Under the pieces are notes generated by a model. The model was given only the letters and a program-made list of their open reading frames with translations, made no database searches and was not told the DNA's origin. From positions 1 through 37,532 of the forward strand of contig CAYNTK010000014.1 of NCBI GenBank assembly GCA_964400285.1: a DNA stretch of 37,532 nt, read 5' to 3'. The position numbers and the translations under genes were made by a program. Of this stretch, positions 1-7,906 are shown piece after piece. The stretch is from FEN-1279 sp964400285. Its GTDB lineage: Bacteria; Bacteroidota; Ignavibacteria; Tepidaquicellales; Tepidaquicellaceae. How positions within the stretch are numbered: position 1 is the stretch's first letter; every line of letters begins with the position of its first letter.

Positions 1-1
1 G

Positions 2-53
2 AGACTCTTTTTTTATAGGCTATTCTATTTACACACTTTTTTGAACGCTAATA
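2..53. repeat. Left copy of 52-bp terminal inverted repeat
   Basis: This stretch is, base for base, the reverse complement of 37481-37532 at the other end of the window. Identity stops abruptly after position 53. Read outward from the window, both copies run from TATTAGCGTTC through a GTGTAAA core to a T-poor, A-rich end. The GTGTAAA motif recalls the ends of IS256-type insertion sequences, but no transposase is visible. The likeliest reading is that the assembly stops inside two inverted copies of one multicopy element. Confidence 0.85.
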
Positions 54-320
54 ATCTTTAAATCGATAATAAATTGATTGATTTATTATACCTTTATATC
101 ACAGTAATGTATCTCGTTTTTTAATAATCTTACTTTGTATTGTTTAATAGGATATTAATCTTTTAAATAATAATTTATTTAAAATTTTAAATTATGTTTT
201 GAAATTTTATGTTCTATCTTCCTAATCCAGAATATTTGGTAAGAATGAAATATATTATTAAAGAATTTCCTCCCGAGCAATAAAGAAAAAAGTAACACTT
301 ATATTATTCATTACTCATTT
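54..320. other. Intergenic, no gene seen
   Basis: Very AT-rich sequence between the terminal repeat and the stop codon of the recombinase gene. I see no convincing hairpin terminator for that gene. A 24-codon reading frame at 209-283 on the plus strand has no supporting signal. Confidence 0.5.
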
Positions 321-1286
321 TCACTTCCCCTTCGGATGTGCCTGCTCATATACTTTTTTCAGTTTTTCCGGTGTTATGTGTGTATAAATTTGTGTCGTTG
401 ATAAACTCTCGTGCCCCAGCATATCCTTTACTGCTCTTATATCCGCACCTTTATCAAGTAAATGTGTAGCAAATGTATGTCGCAAAACGTGTGGTGATTT
501 TTTCTTAAGTTCTGTCACTGTTGATAGACTTTTTTTAATTAACCTCTGCACCTGCATCGGGTAAAGTTTATTACCTTTATTACTTATGAAAAAATTATCG
601 TAATTCTTCATATTACAAATGTTTCTTATTTCTATATAATTTCTCATTGCCAAATATGCCTTTTCACCAAACGGAATTATTCTTTCCTTAGAACCCTTTC
701 CTAATACTTTAATAGTTTTATTCTGAAAATTTATATCCTGAATCTTTAAATTAATCAACTCTGACAAACGTATCCCTGTGCTATAAAAAAGTTCTATAAT
801 AGCTTTATCTAATATGCTCAAATCTATTGATTTCGCTCCTTCAAGCAGTCTTTCCATCTCCGTTTCTGTCACAAAATATGGAAGATTTTTTGCTCTCTTC
901 GGAAAAATCAATACAGACGCTGGATTGCTTTCTATATATTTTCTTTTTTTGAGAAATTTAAAAAATGATTTTAAAGTTGATATTTTTCTCGATATAGATT
1001 TTGTATTGTATTTCTTTACTTTTTTAATATCAATTTTTTCCTGTGATATTAAATCCGATAAAAAAGATTTTATATCACGTTTATTTATTTCCTTTACTTC
1101 AAAAATGAATTTTTCTGGTAAAAGACAGCTTTCCTCTCTATATAAATTGAATAGAAAATTTAAAAATTGATTTAAATCATTCCGATATGATATTATTGTA
1201 TTTGCAGAAAAATTCTTTGATATACGAATAAATTCAAGATATTCCTCGATGTATTCGATAAAATATTTCGATTTATTGTTTTTCAA
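321..1286 (-). CDS. xerC: Tyrosine recombinase XerC/XerD
   Basis: Site-specific tyrosine recombinase of 321 residues, expected to resolve chromosome dimers at a dif site. The N-terminal SAM-like core-binding domain covers about residues 8-115, and the catalytic domain about 135-310. The full catalytic set is visible: R173 in GIRLSE, K197 in LGKGSKER, H266 and R269 in HVLRH, H292 in LGHESL and nucleophile Y301 in QIYTH. Its start overlaps the end of topA by 14 bp, so it is probably translated by coupling at the end of the housekeeping operon. XerC next to topA also occurs in Bacillus, which argues for a housekeeping role and not a mobile-element integrase, although the gene sits close to the terminal repeat. 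XerC and XerD cannot be told apart from sequence alone. Confidence 0.93.
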   Translation of the reverse strand: MKNNKSKYFIEYIEEYLEFIRISKNFSANTIISYRNDLNQFLNFLFNLYREESCLLPEKFIFEVKEINKRDIKSFLSDLISQEKIDIKKVKKYNTKSISRKISTLKSFFKFLKKRKYIESNPASVLIFPKRAKNLPYFVTETEMERLLEGAKSIDLSILDKAIIELFYSTGIRLSELINLKIQDINFQNKTIKVLGKGSKERIIPFGEKAYLAMRNYIEIRNICNMKNYDNFFISNKGNKLYPMQVQRLIKKSLSTVTELKKKSPHVLRHTFATHLLDKGADIRAVKDMLGHESLSTTQIYTHITPEKLKKVYEQAHPKGK

Positions 1287-3582
1287 CTTTTTCTAAAACC
1301 ACTTTATTCTTACACTTTGGACATTGTAAAAATTTCCCGTCTTTTTTAGTTTCCTTTGTAATCAAATAATTATTTCCACAATTTTCACATTTTTCCAAAA
1401 CTGGCAATGAGTTTTCTAAAAAATCACATTCTGGATATCGGGAACATCCATAAAATTGCCTCTTCGTTTTGCCTCCACGCCTTTGTATAATCTCTCCTTC
1501 TCCGCACTTCGGACATTTAATTCCAAGTGTCATCGGTTTTACTCCCTTACATTTCGGGTAGTTACTACATCCATAAAATTTACCATATCGTCCAACCTTC
1601 TCGAGCATATCGGCACCACATAAATCACACTTAATATTTTGTGCTACTTTTACTTCACTCACCTGCTCTTCTACTGATTGTGTAGCTTTACATTTAGGAT
1701 ATCTTTCACAAGTTAAAAATTGTCCATTTCTTCCCCATTTCTTTAACATCACCGCACCTGTTTCCTTACCACATTCTGGACATATTATTTCAGTCTTTTC
1801 TATTAATTGCTTTTTAATTTCAGGAACTGACGATTCTGCTTCCTGTAAATCTTTATTAAATGGAATGTAAAAATCATCTAATACTTTTTTATATGTCGAT
1901 TCACCTCTTGCTATTGTATCGAGTTCCTCTTCCATCTCTGCTGTGAATTTTGTATTTATCACATCATAAAAATGTTCACCAAGTATTTTATTAACTGTCA
2001 TTCCCAAATTTGTTGCATATAGTCTTCTTTCATTCAAATCTACATACTTTCTATCTATTACCGTTGAAACTATTGATGCAAAAGTAGATGGTCTCCCTAT
2101 GCCAAGAGTATCTAATTGTTTTATCAAGCTGCTTTCTGTGTATCTCGGTGGCGGATTTGTAAAATGCTGGTCTTTCATTAAACTAAGTGCTTTTAATAAA
2201 TCCCCTAAACTCAAATCCGTAGGAACAGTCGATAAATCTTCATCATCACCATTTGTTGTTTCCTCTTTTGTTTCTTCATATACTTTCAAAAATCCACTGA
2301 ATTTTACTTCACGTCCCGTCGCCTTAAAATAGTACTCATTGTTGCTAATTCCTGGATTTATTGCTTTTATAAATACTGTCCTTTGTTCGAATAGTGCTGT
2401 TGACATTTGTGACGCAACAAATCTCTTCCATATCAAATCATATAATGCCAATAAATTCTTATCGAGTTTTTTTAAATCTTCAGGTCTTCTTGTAATATCC
2501 GTTGGTCTTATTGCTTCATGAGCATCCTGTGTATTCTTCGATTTTCCGTTTGTAGTCTTATTATTTGTATTTATATATTCTTTACCGAAATTTTTTTCTA
2601 TAAAATCTATCGCTGCATTTTTGGCTTCATTACTAACCCTTGTAGAATCCGTTCTCATATATGTTATTAATCCGACATTTCCTTCACCTTTTATCTCTAC
2701 ACCTTCATATAACTTTTGTGCTAACATCATTGTCCTTTTTGGTGAAAATCCCAATCTCGTAGATGCCGTTTGCTGTAAAACGCTCGTTGTAAAAGGTAAA
2801 GGAGGATTTTTCTTTACGTCTTTTAACTGTATATCCTCTACCTTATATTTGTTATTTTTTAACTCCTCTAAAATTTTGTGAGCTCTTTCTATATTTTCTA
2901 TACAAGGTGAATCTCCATTAAATTTTAATATTTCGTCATTTATTTTATAAAGCTTTGCATTAAATGACTTTGCATTTCCCGATAATTTCGAAAATATTCC
3001 ATCTATTGACCAATATTCTTTTGGCTTGAAGTTCCTTATTTCCTCTTCTCGCTCACAAATCAATTTCAATGCAACTGATTGAACTCTACCCGCCGATAAA
3101 CCGTAATAAAATGCCTTCCATAAAAACGGACTTACCTTATATCCAAGTATCCTATCCATAACTCTCCGAGCCATCTGCGATGAAACTAAATTTTCATCGA
3201 TATCTCTCGGTGATTTCATCGCTGTATTTATTCCTGTTTTCGTTATTTCATTAAATAATACTCTCTTTATATTTTTATTAACTCCAGAAATTTCCTCCGC
3301 AATATCTGATGCTATTGCTTCTCCTTCACGGTCTGGGTCTGTTGCTATATATATTTTTTCCGCTTCTTTTGCAAGCTCTTTTATTGATTTTATTACTTTC
3401 GCCTTTCCTTCTATCACCTCATAAGTAGGTATATATCCATTTTCAAGGTCAATGCTAATCTTATTCTTTGGTAAATTTTTAAGATGTCCAACTGTAGCTT
3501 CAACTATATAATCACTCCCAAGATATTTTTTAATAGTTTTTGCTTTCGATGGTGACTCAACTATAACTAAATTCTTACTCAT
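1273..3582 (-). CDS. topA: DNA topoisomerase I
   Basis: Type IA topoisomerase of 769 residues that relaxes negative supercoils through a 5'-phosphotyrosyl intermediate. The Toprim domain starts at the N-terminus, with E9 in VIVESPSKAK and the acidic triad D82, D84, E86 in TDPDREGEA. The catalytic tyrosine is Y308 in GLITYMRTDSTR. The last roughly 170 residues hold four Cys4 zinc-ribbon modules, each with paired CxxC and C-x-YPxC-like ends; the fourth has a short CPKC half. A family member of normal length and complete. It lies 21 bp downstream of smg and overlaps the recombinase gene by 14 bp, forming one operon transcribed leftward. Confidence 0.98.
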   Translation of the reverse strand: MSKNLVIVESPSKAKTIKKYLGSDYIVEATVGHLKNLPKNKISIDLENGYIPTYEVIEGKAKVIKSIKELAKEAEKIYIATDPDREGEAIASDIAEEISGVNKNIKRVLFNEITKTGINTAMKSPRDIDENLVSSQMARRVMDRILGYKVSPFLWKAFYYGLSAGRVQSVALKLICEREEEIRNFKPKEYWSIDGIFSKLSGNAKSFNAKLYKINDEILKFNGDSPCIENIERAHKILEELKNNKYKVEDIQLKDVKKNPPLPFTTSVLQQTASTRLGFSPKRTMMLAQKLYEGVEIKGEGNVGLITYMRTDSTRVSNEAKNAAIDFIEKNFGKEYINTNNKTTNGKSKNTQDAHEAIRPTDITRRPEDLKKLDKNLLALYDLIWKRFVASQMSTALFEQRTVFIKAINPGISNNEYYFKATGREVKFSGFLKVYEETKEETTNGDDEDLSTVPTDLSLGDLLKALSLMKDQHFTNPPPRYTESSLIKQLDTLGIGRPSTFASIVSTVIDRKYVDLNERRLYATNLGMTVNKILGEHFYDVINTKFTAEMEEELDTIARGESTYKKVLDDFYIPFNKDLQEAESSVPEIKKQLIEKTEIICPECGKETGAVMLKKWGRNGQFLTCERYPKCKATQSVEEQVSEVKVAQNIKCDLCGADMLEKVGRYGKFYGCSNYPKCKGVKPMTLGIKCPKCGEGEIIQRRGGKTKRQFYGCSRYPECDFLENSLPVLEKCENCGNNYLITKETKKDGKFLQCPKCKNKVVLEKVEKQ

Positions 3583-3603
3583 TTGTTTTTATAAATTTCT
3601 TTT

Positions 3604-4068
3604 TTAATTTATTGTATCATTATTCTGCAGTATCATTCTGCTTAAAATATCCGATTTACTTTCAGCATTTAATATATATGAAGATATAAACTTTTTTAAA
3701 TCACTTATTTCTATTTTTTGATAACCTGACAAATAAACCCTTTCAACAATAAAATCTATATCAAAATCACTTATTAAGCCAAGTTCTCTTAATAGTAATA
3801 AATATCCTTTTGCATCTACACTAAAAATTTTATGCTCTACTAAATTAAAAACTCTATGAGACTTTGAGTTTTCGCTTCCATCTTTAAATATCAGCTCTCC
3901 TTCATCTAATTTCGAAAAAATCCACGCGAAAGCTGTATTTATCTCTGCCTCGGAATATCCCTTATCTGCCAATATATTTACATCTATTTCGTTTAATTGA
4001 TTAATTTCCCTAATCTCACTAAGTATATAAACAATTATTTCTATTATTTTATCCTGCATTGTAAACAA
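3604..4068 (-). CDS. smg: Smg family protein (DUF494)
   Basis: A 154-residue protein resembling the Smg/DUF494 family. The N-terminal stretch matches the family pattern of an aliphatic helix (IIEIIVYILSEI), followed by a helix containing GYSEAEINTAFAWI, which resembles a small helical domain. Function is not established; in Proteobacteria smg is found near dprA and topoisomerase-related genes, so its place directly before topA fits. It overlaps the end of ybeY by 20 bp. A methionine three codons in would give an 11-bp overlap and is an equally good start. The family call rests on pattern recall and context, not on a catalytic motif. Confidence 0.75.
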   Translation of the reverse strand: MFTMQDKIIEIIVYILSEIREINQLNEIDVNILADKGYSEAEINTAFAWIFSKLDEGELIFKDGSENSKSHRVFNLVEHKIFSVDAKGYLLLLRELGLISDFDIDFIVERVYLSGYQKIEISDLKKFISSYILNAESKSDILSRMILQNNDTIN

Positions 4069-4489
4069 ATTTTTTTAAATAATAATTTTCTTTTTCTCGC
4101 ATTTTAACTTTTTGTATTATTGTGTCATCTTTATAACCGCAAATATGCAAAATTCCGTGTATTATTACTCTCATTAGCTCATTTTCTAATCCCGACCTAT
4201 ACTTTCTTGAGTTTCTTTTTACCGTATCTATTGAAATCATTATATCACTGTCTAAACTCTTATCCTCATTTTCATACGAAAATGTTAATATATCCGTCTC
4301 ATAATCATGAGATAAGTATGTTTTATTATAAATTCTAATCTCCTTATCATCACAAAACTTCAAATTAATTGTTTCGCATACACATTCCTCATCTTTTGTG
4401 ATTTCTCTTACGACCTTTCTTGCAAGCTTTTTAAAATTGTTTTTTTCTACTTGAGGAATTTCTCTGTCAAAAAGAAAATTGACTACCAA
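4049..4489 (-). CDS. ybeY: Endoribonuclease YbeY (rRNA maturation factor)
   Basis: A 146-residue zinc-dependent single-strand endoribonuclease needed for 16S rRNA 3' end maturation and ribosome quality control. Recognised by the central THxDVLTF-like segment (YETDILTFSYE) and the metal motif HGILHICGYKDD, with H111 and H115. The canonical third histidine (HGxLHxxGxDH) is replaced by D121, a variant I recall from Bacteroidota homologues. The only start fitting the expected N-terminus is TTG at 4487-4489, with no clear Shine-Dalgarno sequence. It follows the 144-residue hypothetical gene by 18 bp and overlaps smg. Confidence 0.9.
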   Translation of the reverse strand: MVVNFLFDREIPQVEKNNFKKLARKVVREITKDEECVCETINLKFCDDKEIRIYNKTYLSHDYETDILTFSYENEDKSLDSDIMISIDTVKRNSRKYRSGLENELMRVIIHGILHICGYKDDTIIQKVKMREKENYYLKKFVYNAG

Positions 4490-4507
4490 AATATTTTATG
4501 GTTTGTT

Positions 4508-4942
4508 TTATTCTTTTGCGGATTCTACTACCGAAAGTGCCACAGCAGCAAGAAGCTTTTCGGAACTAAGCTCCATAAAATCCTTATTTAATAATTCTTT
4601 TTTTACATTTGAATACAACGAACAATCTCCTTGTTTTGATATTATTAAACCCGAAATATTTTCATCAGTTTCAGAAATAAATATTACCTCTTCAAGCATA
4701 TTGCTCAATATAAATCCATTACAGGTTTGCAATTGCAAATGAGCATTATCTGTGTAAACCGAAATTAAACCTTTATTTTCTTCTTCTAAAAAAATATCAA
4801 GTGATATAAAATTCTTATTTTTAACGTTTTTTATCTTCAATGATAAGCATTCACCCTGCTCCTCAAAAGCTTTGTCAAATAGAACCTCGATTTTTTTCAC
4901 AGACTCTAAATTCAGTATATTAAAATTCTCACCCGTATTCAA
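4508..4942 (-). CDS. Hypothetical protein, first gene of the ybeY-smg-topA operon
   Basis: A 144-residue acidic protein that I do not recognise. It has no signal peptide, membrane segment or obvious metal motif. The sequence alternates beta-like stretches (ISLDIFLEE, GLISVYT) and ends in a predicted amphipathic helix (SSEKLLAAVALSVVESAKE). It is 18 bp upstream of ybeY on the same strand, so it is probably co-transcribed with the RNA- and DNA-maintenance genes that follow. No function is proposed. Confidence 0.65.
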   Translation of the reverse strand: MNTGENFNILNLESVKKIEVLFDKAFEEQGECLSLKIKNVKNKNFISLDIFLEEENKGLISVYTDNAHLQLQTCNGFILSNMLEEVIFISETDENISGLIISKQGDCSLYSNVKKELLNKDFMELSSEKLLAAVALSVVESAKE

Positions 4943-5365
4943 ATTTATAATTCTTAATATTTTATTTTAATATTATTAAAATATATTAATTTAATAAATT
5001 ATTAAAGTCATTTTAAATAATAACTTTTTATTTGTAACATTTAAATTAATATACCACACTTTTTGTCATTCCCGAATACTCCTATCGGGAATCATCCTCA
5101 ATAAGCGTTTTTTCATAGTTTCACACTTTATCCCTTAAATATTATTACAATTTATTCCTGTTTAAAAAGTATTGTGTACTAATAACATTTAAATAAAATA
5201 ATCCAGAGTAATTATTTTGGAAAATAGCAAGCAATTACTAAGTGTTAGAATATTAATTACCCCTGACGAAGTCGGGATAAATTTTTACTTCTTATTCAAG
5301 TTTTTAATATATAACTGAATCCTTTTCCCTGTTAAATGATGCAAATTTTTTTAATAAAATAAAAA
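4943..5365. other. Intergenic stretch with two small hairpins
   Basis: No gene seen. Two small palindromes stand out against the AT-rich background because they are GC-rich. One is ATTCCCGA-N9-TCGGGAAT at 5068-5092. The other is CCTGAC-GAA-GTCGGG around 5262-5276. They look like decayed REP-type repeats. Neither is followed by a T-run on the minus strand. Confidence 0.4.
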
Positions 5366-5390
5366 AGGCGGTAACATCACACCGCCTCTT
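5355..5390 (-). terminator. Rho-independent terminator of the 550-residue T9SS protein gene
   Basis: Perfect 7-bp stem AGGCGGT (5366-5372) with ACCGCCT (5381-5387) around an 8-nt loop. On the minus strand it is followed by six T residues and then TATTTT. It lies about 35 bp past the stop codon of the gene at 5425-7077. Confidence 0.88.
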
Positions 5391-5396
5391 AGAAAG

Positions 5397-5420
5397 AACA
5401 ACAACAACAACAAACAACAA
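5397..5420. repeat. Simple AAC trinucleotide repeat
   Basis: About seven AAC units with one interruption, between the stop codon of the 5425-7077 gene and its terminator hairpin. In the transcript it is a GUU repeat in the 3' untranslated region. Probably neutral slippage sequence. Confidence 0.7.
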
Positions 5421-5424
5421 TTTT

Positions 5425-7077
5425 TTATTTTATTACCGATAATTTCTTTGTTAATACTATATTATTACCATTGGAGTTTGCAATCATCCTATAGAAATAT
5501 ACTCCACTCGATAAATCGCTTGCATTTAATTGTATTGTATAATATCCTGTATTATAATCAGTATTTACTAATGTTTTGACTTCTTTTCCTGACATATCAT
5601 ATAGTATTATATTCACTTTACTATTATTCGGAATTTCAAAATCTATCTTTGTAACTGGATTGAAAGGATTTGGATGGTTTTGAGATAAATTATACTTTGA
5701 AGGTAATCCAATTTCCATTGTTGATTTTAAAGAAAAATACTCATAATTCCCATTATAATCTATTTGTCTTAACCTATATTGATATTTTCCACTATTTAAT
5801 TTACTATCGGTAAAACTATAATTACATTTCGAATTTGTATTCCCATTACCCTTTACAAATCCTACTTTTGTCCACGAAGCATTATTTAGTTCAGATGATA
5901 TCCTTTCTATATCAAAGCCGTAATTATTCTCTTCATAAGATGTTGACCAATTCAAAATCACATTTCTTCCGTTAATACTTGAAGAAAAAGATTCAAGCTT
6001 AACAGGCATCGGGGATTCGTTTATTTTCGATATATTACCTGTGTTTGAAGAAGTTACAGCATTTGCATTTCCACCTGCTAATGCTAAATCCATATGCCAA
6101 CTATGATATGCAGTCGAAGGAAAAGTATATACATCCCAATTTTCACCGTTATCTACACTTTTAAATGCCTGTGTTTCTGTATTATTGGATACAATCAAGT
6201 AAACAGTATTAGTACCAGGAACATATTTTAAATTTGCATAACCCTCGATTGTGCAAGGTATTGACTGCGAAAACCAGTTCATTCCTCCATCTGTCGTTCT
6301 TGAAAGTGTGTTTGTAGTTCCATATGTTCCAGCAATTCCATTAATCTTATTATCATTAAAAGCTATACTCGATACAAAACCTGAAGTTCCACCAGCACCT
6401 GTTAACGTCTTTAAATTCCAGTCAGTTCCACCATTTGTGGTAAAGTAAACTCTATATGGTGATGTATTTATTCCAAATCCATAAAAATTTTGGTCAATAC
6501 AAAATACAGAATTCTGTGAAGAAGCTGTCCCTGTCAACGGTGGATTGGTAACTGTCCAATTTGCTCCACCATTTGTGGTCTTAGCAAGATAATATACTCC
6601 ACCTGGTGTTGGTGGGTCACTTTGTGCAATTCCAAAATTTGGATTAATTCTCGAAAAAACTACACCATTAAAAAAACCGCCCGTTCCACCCGTAGATAAT
6701 ATTACATTCCAGCTTGTTCCACCATTAGTAGTCCTATATAAATATGCATTACCACCTGTTCCACCAGCTACTCCTCCATCTCCAGCATATATTGTTGTTG
6801 AGCTTACTGCCCATACACAATAAAGTTCTCGTGATATTCCGGTAGTTGATAATGAAGTAAAATTCAATCCTCCATTCGTAGTTCTATAAACCCTTGGCGC
6901 TCCTGACCTTCCTCCTGCAATTACATAAGTATTTGCATTCACAACCGATACACTCGGATATGTTCCCAAATTGGAAAGTGTATTTATTTGTGTCCATTGA
7001 GAACTCGCATATTCAATAGGAATTAGCAATAATATAAACAATATTACTGCCATTATTTTCATTTTATTTGTATTCAT
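5425..7077 (-). CDS. Secreted YCF48/BNR-type beta-propeller protein with T9SS sorting domain
   Basis: A 550-residue exported protein. Residues 1-25 form a signal peptide ending near YASS. Residues about 40-340 hold six repeats with the pattern TTNGGxxW (for example RTTNGGTSW and RTTDGGMNW), typical of photosystem-stability-factor-like (YCF48) or BNR/sialidase-type propellers. A linker domain (about 365-460) precedes the C-terminal T9SS type A sorting domain. That domain starts at NHPNPFNPVTKIDF and contains LYDMSGKEVKTL and SGVYFYRM, ending in lysine. The sorting domain directs passage through the outer membrane and cleavage or anchoring at the surface. No catalytic motif is visible, so a binding or structural role is more likely than hydrolysis. 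The gene stands alone, with its own terminator. Confidence 0.88.
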   Translation of the reverse strand: MNTNKMKIMAVILFILLLIPIEYASSQWTQINTLSNLGTYPSVSVVNANTYVIAGGRSGAPRVYRTTNGGLNFTSLSTTGISRELYCVWAVSSTTIYAGDGGVAGGTGGNAYLYRTTNGGTSWNVILSTGGTGGFFNGVVFSRINPNFGIAQSDPPTPGGVYYLAKTTNGGANWTVTNPPLTGTASSQNSVFCIDQNFYGFGINTSPYRVYFTTNGGTDWNLKTLTGAGGTSGFVSSIAFNDNKINGIAGTYGTTNTLSRTTDGGMNWFSQSIPCTIEGYANLKYVPGTNTVYLIVSNNTETQAFKSVDNGENWDVYTFPSTAYHSWHMDLALAGGNANAVTSSNTGNISKINESPMPVKLESFSSSINGRNVILNWSTSYEENNYGFDIERISSELNNASWTKVGFVKGNGNTNSKCNYSFTDSKLNSGKYQYRLRQIDYNGNYEYFSLKSTMEIGLPSKYNLSQNHPNPFNPVTKIDFEIPNNSKVNIILYDMSGKEVKTLVNTDYNTGYYTIQLNASDLSSGVYFYRMIANSNGNNIVLTKKLSVIK

Positions 7078-7449
7078 TTTTTTATTCCCCTAAATTTAAA
7101 TGCTTTTTTATTTGTATATACATCAAATTTAATGCCAAATTCTTCATTTAATCATTTATTCAAGATTTCCTAAAAAATCTTAAAAAAAATGCACTTTTTC
7201 TAAATTTTTTTCACTATGTCTATTCGTATTTTTATTAAAATTCTTACTAAATAACGTTTAATAAAAGTATCAAAATTTAAATAATAGTTTTATAACTACT
7301 CTTTTTCTTTTAGATTTTAATGCTAAAAATTGTAAATTTTAACGTTACTAATAATTTACTTTTATATTCAAAAAAGTTTTATTATAATTAAAAACTGTTA
7401 CAATTACTCAAGCAATAAAAATTTTTTATTAACTTAAACAAATATTTTT
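7078..7449. other. Divergent intergenic region
   Basis: Lies between the divergently transcribed propeller gene and the small membrane protein, so promoters for both should be here. It is nearly pure A/T. The one notable block is TTGGCAT-N5-TTTGAT, read on the minus strand at about 7122-7139, a near-match to a sigma-54 -24/-12 element but with GA instead of GC at -12. A weak 7-bp stem (AAGATTT/AAATCTT, 7162-7181) is not followed by a T-run. Confidence 0.4.
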
Positions 7450-7854
7450 ATGAAGCTTGTAATTTCTACAATTGTATCTGCAATTGTCTTATTCCTTCTT
7501 GCATTTCTTTTTTATTGGGGCATGTTTTCCGCAGGTTATATGAGCAGTTTTTTACATATTATGAAAAGTTCTGGTAATACTATGTGGGCAAACATTGTTG
7601 GCTCTTTATTCCAAGGATTTTTCCTAAGTCTTATCTACAAATACTATTACAAAGGTGAATCCCCGTTTAAAGAAGGTTTGATTTTTGGTTTATTAATCGG
7701 TTTATTAACTTCCATTCCGTATTTTTTCTTTATGTGGGCAAATTACCTCGTAAAATGGAAAGGTGTACTCGCAGATGGTATCGGTATGGGATTTCGATTA
7801 TTAATTGCCGGTATTGTAATTGGACTAATATTCGGAAAAAAACCAGAAAAGTAA
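7450..7854 (+). CDS. Small four-helix integral membrane protein
   Basis: A 134-residue protein with four predicted membrane segments at about 3-25, 45-63, 75-97 and 109-128. A short charged loop (YKYYYKGESPFKEG) lies between the second and third, and the C-terminus is lysine-rich. The glycine-rich third and fourth helices (GLIFGLLIGLL and GIVIGLIFG) suggest tight helix packing. I do not recognise the family. It is one of only two plus-strand protein genes in the window and converges with the DUF5916 gene 52 bp away, with no clear terminator between them. Confidence 0.8.
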   Translation: MKLVISTIVSAIVLFLLAFLFYWGMFSAGYMSSFLHIMKSSGNTMWANIVGSLFQGFFLSLIYKYYYKGESPFKEGLIFGLLIGLLTSIPYFFFMWANYLVKWKGVLADGIGMGFRLLIAGIVIGLIFGKKPEK

Positions 7855-7906
7855 TAAATTAAATTCAACATATTATAATTAAGTTTTCTGTTGGTGGATT
7901 TTATCT

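Noticed and set aside
209..283. 24-codon plus-strand frame ending in KEFPPEQ
   Set aside because: No upstream signal, no recognised family, and too short to support.
321..1286. Tyrosine recombinase near the terminal repeat as integrase of a 37-kb mobile element
   Set aside because: It overlaps topA in a housekeeping operon, resembles XerC/XerD throughout, and the block holds topA, aspS and ahcY, which are not expected cargo.
5068..5276. Two GC-rich hairpins as riboswitch or regulatory RNA
   Set aside because: They are isolated small stems without further conserved structure; decayed REP-type repeats fit better.
5397..5420. AAC repeat as possible CRISPR or phase-variation tract
   Set aside because: Trinucleotide slippage sequence outside any coding region, with no spacers and no promoter role evident.
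7162..7181. Small hairpin AAGATTT/AAATCTT as a terminator
   Set aside because: No T-run follows the stem on either strand in the right direction, and it lies upstream of both genes.
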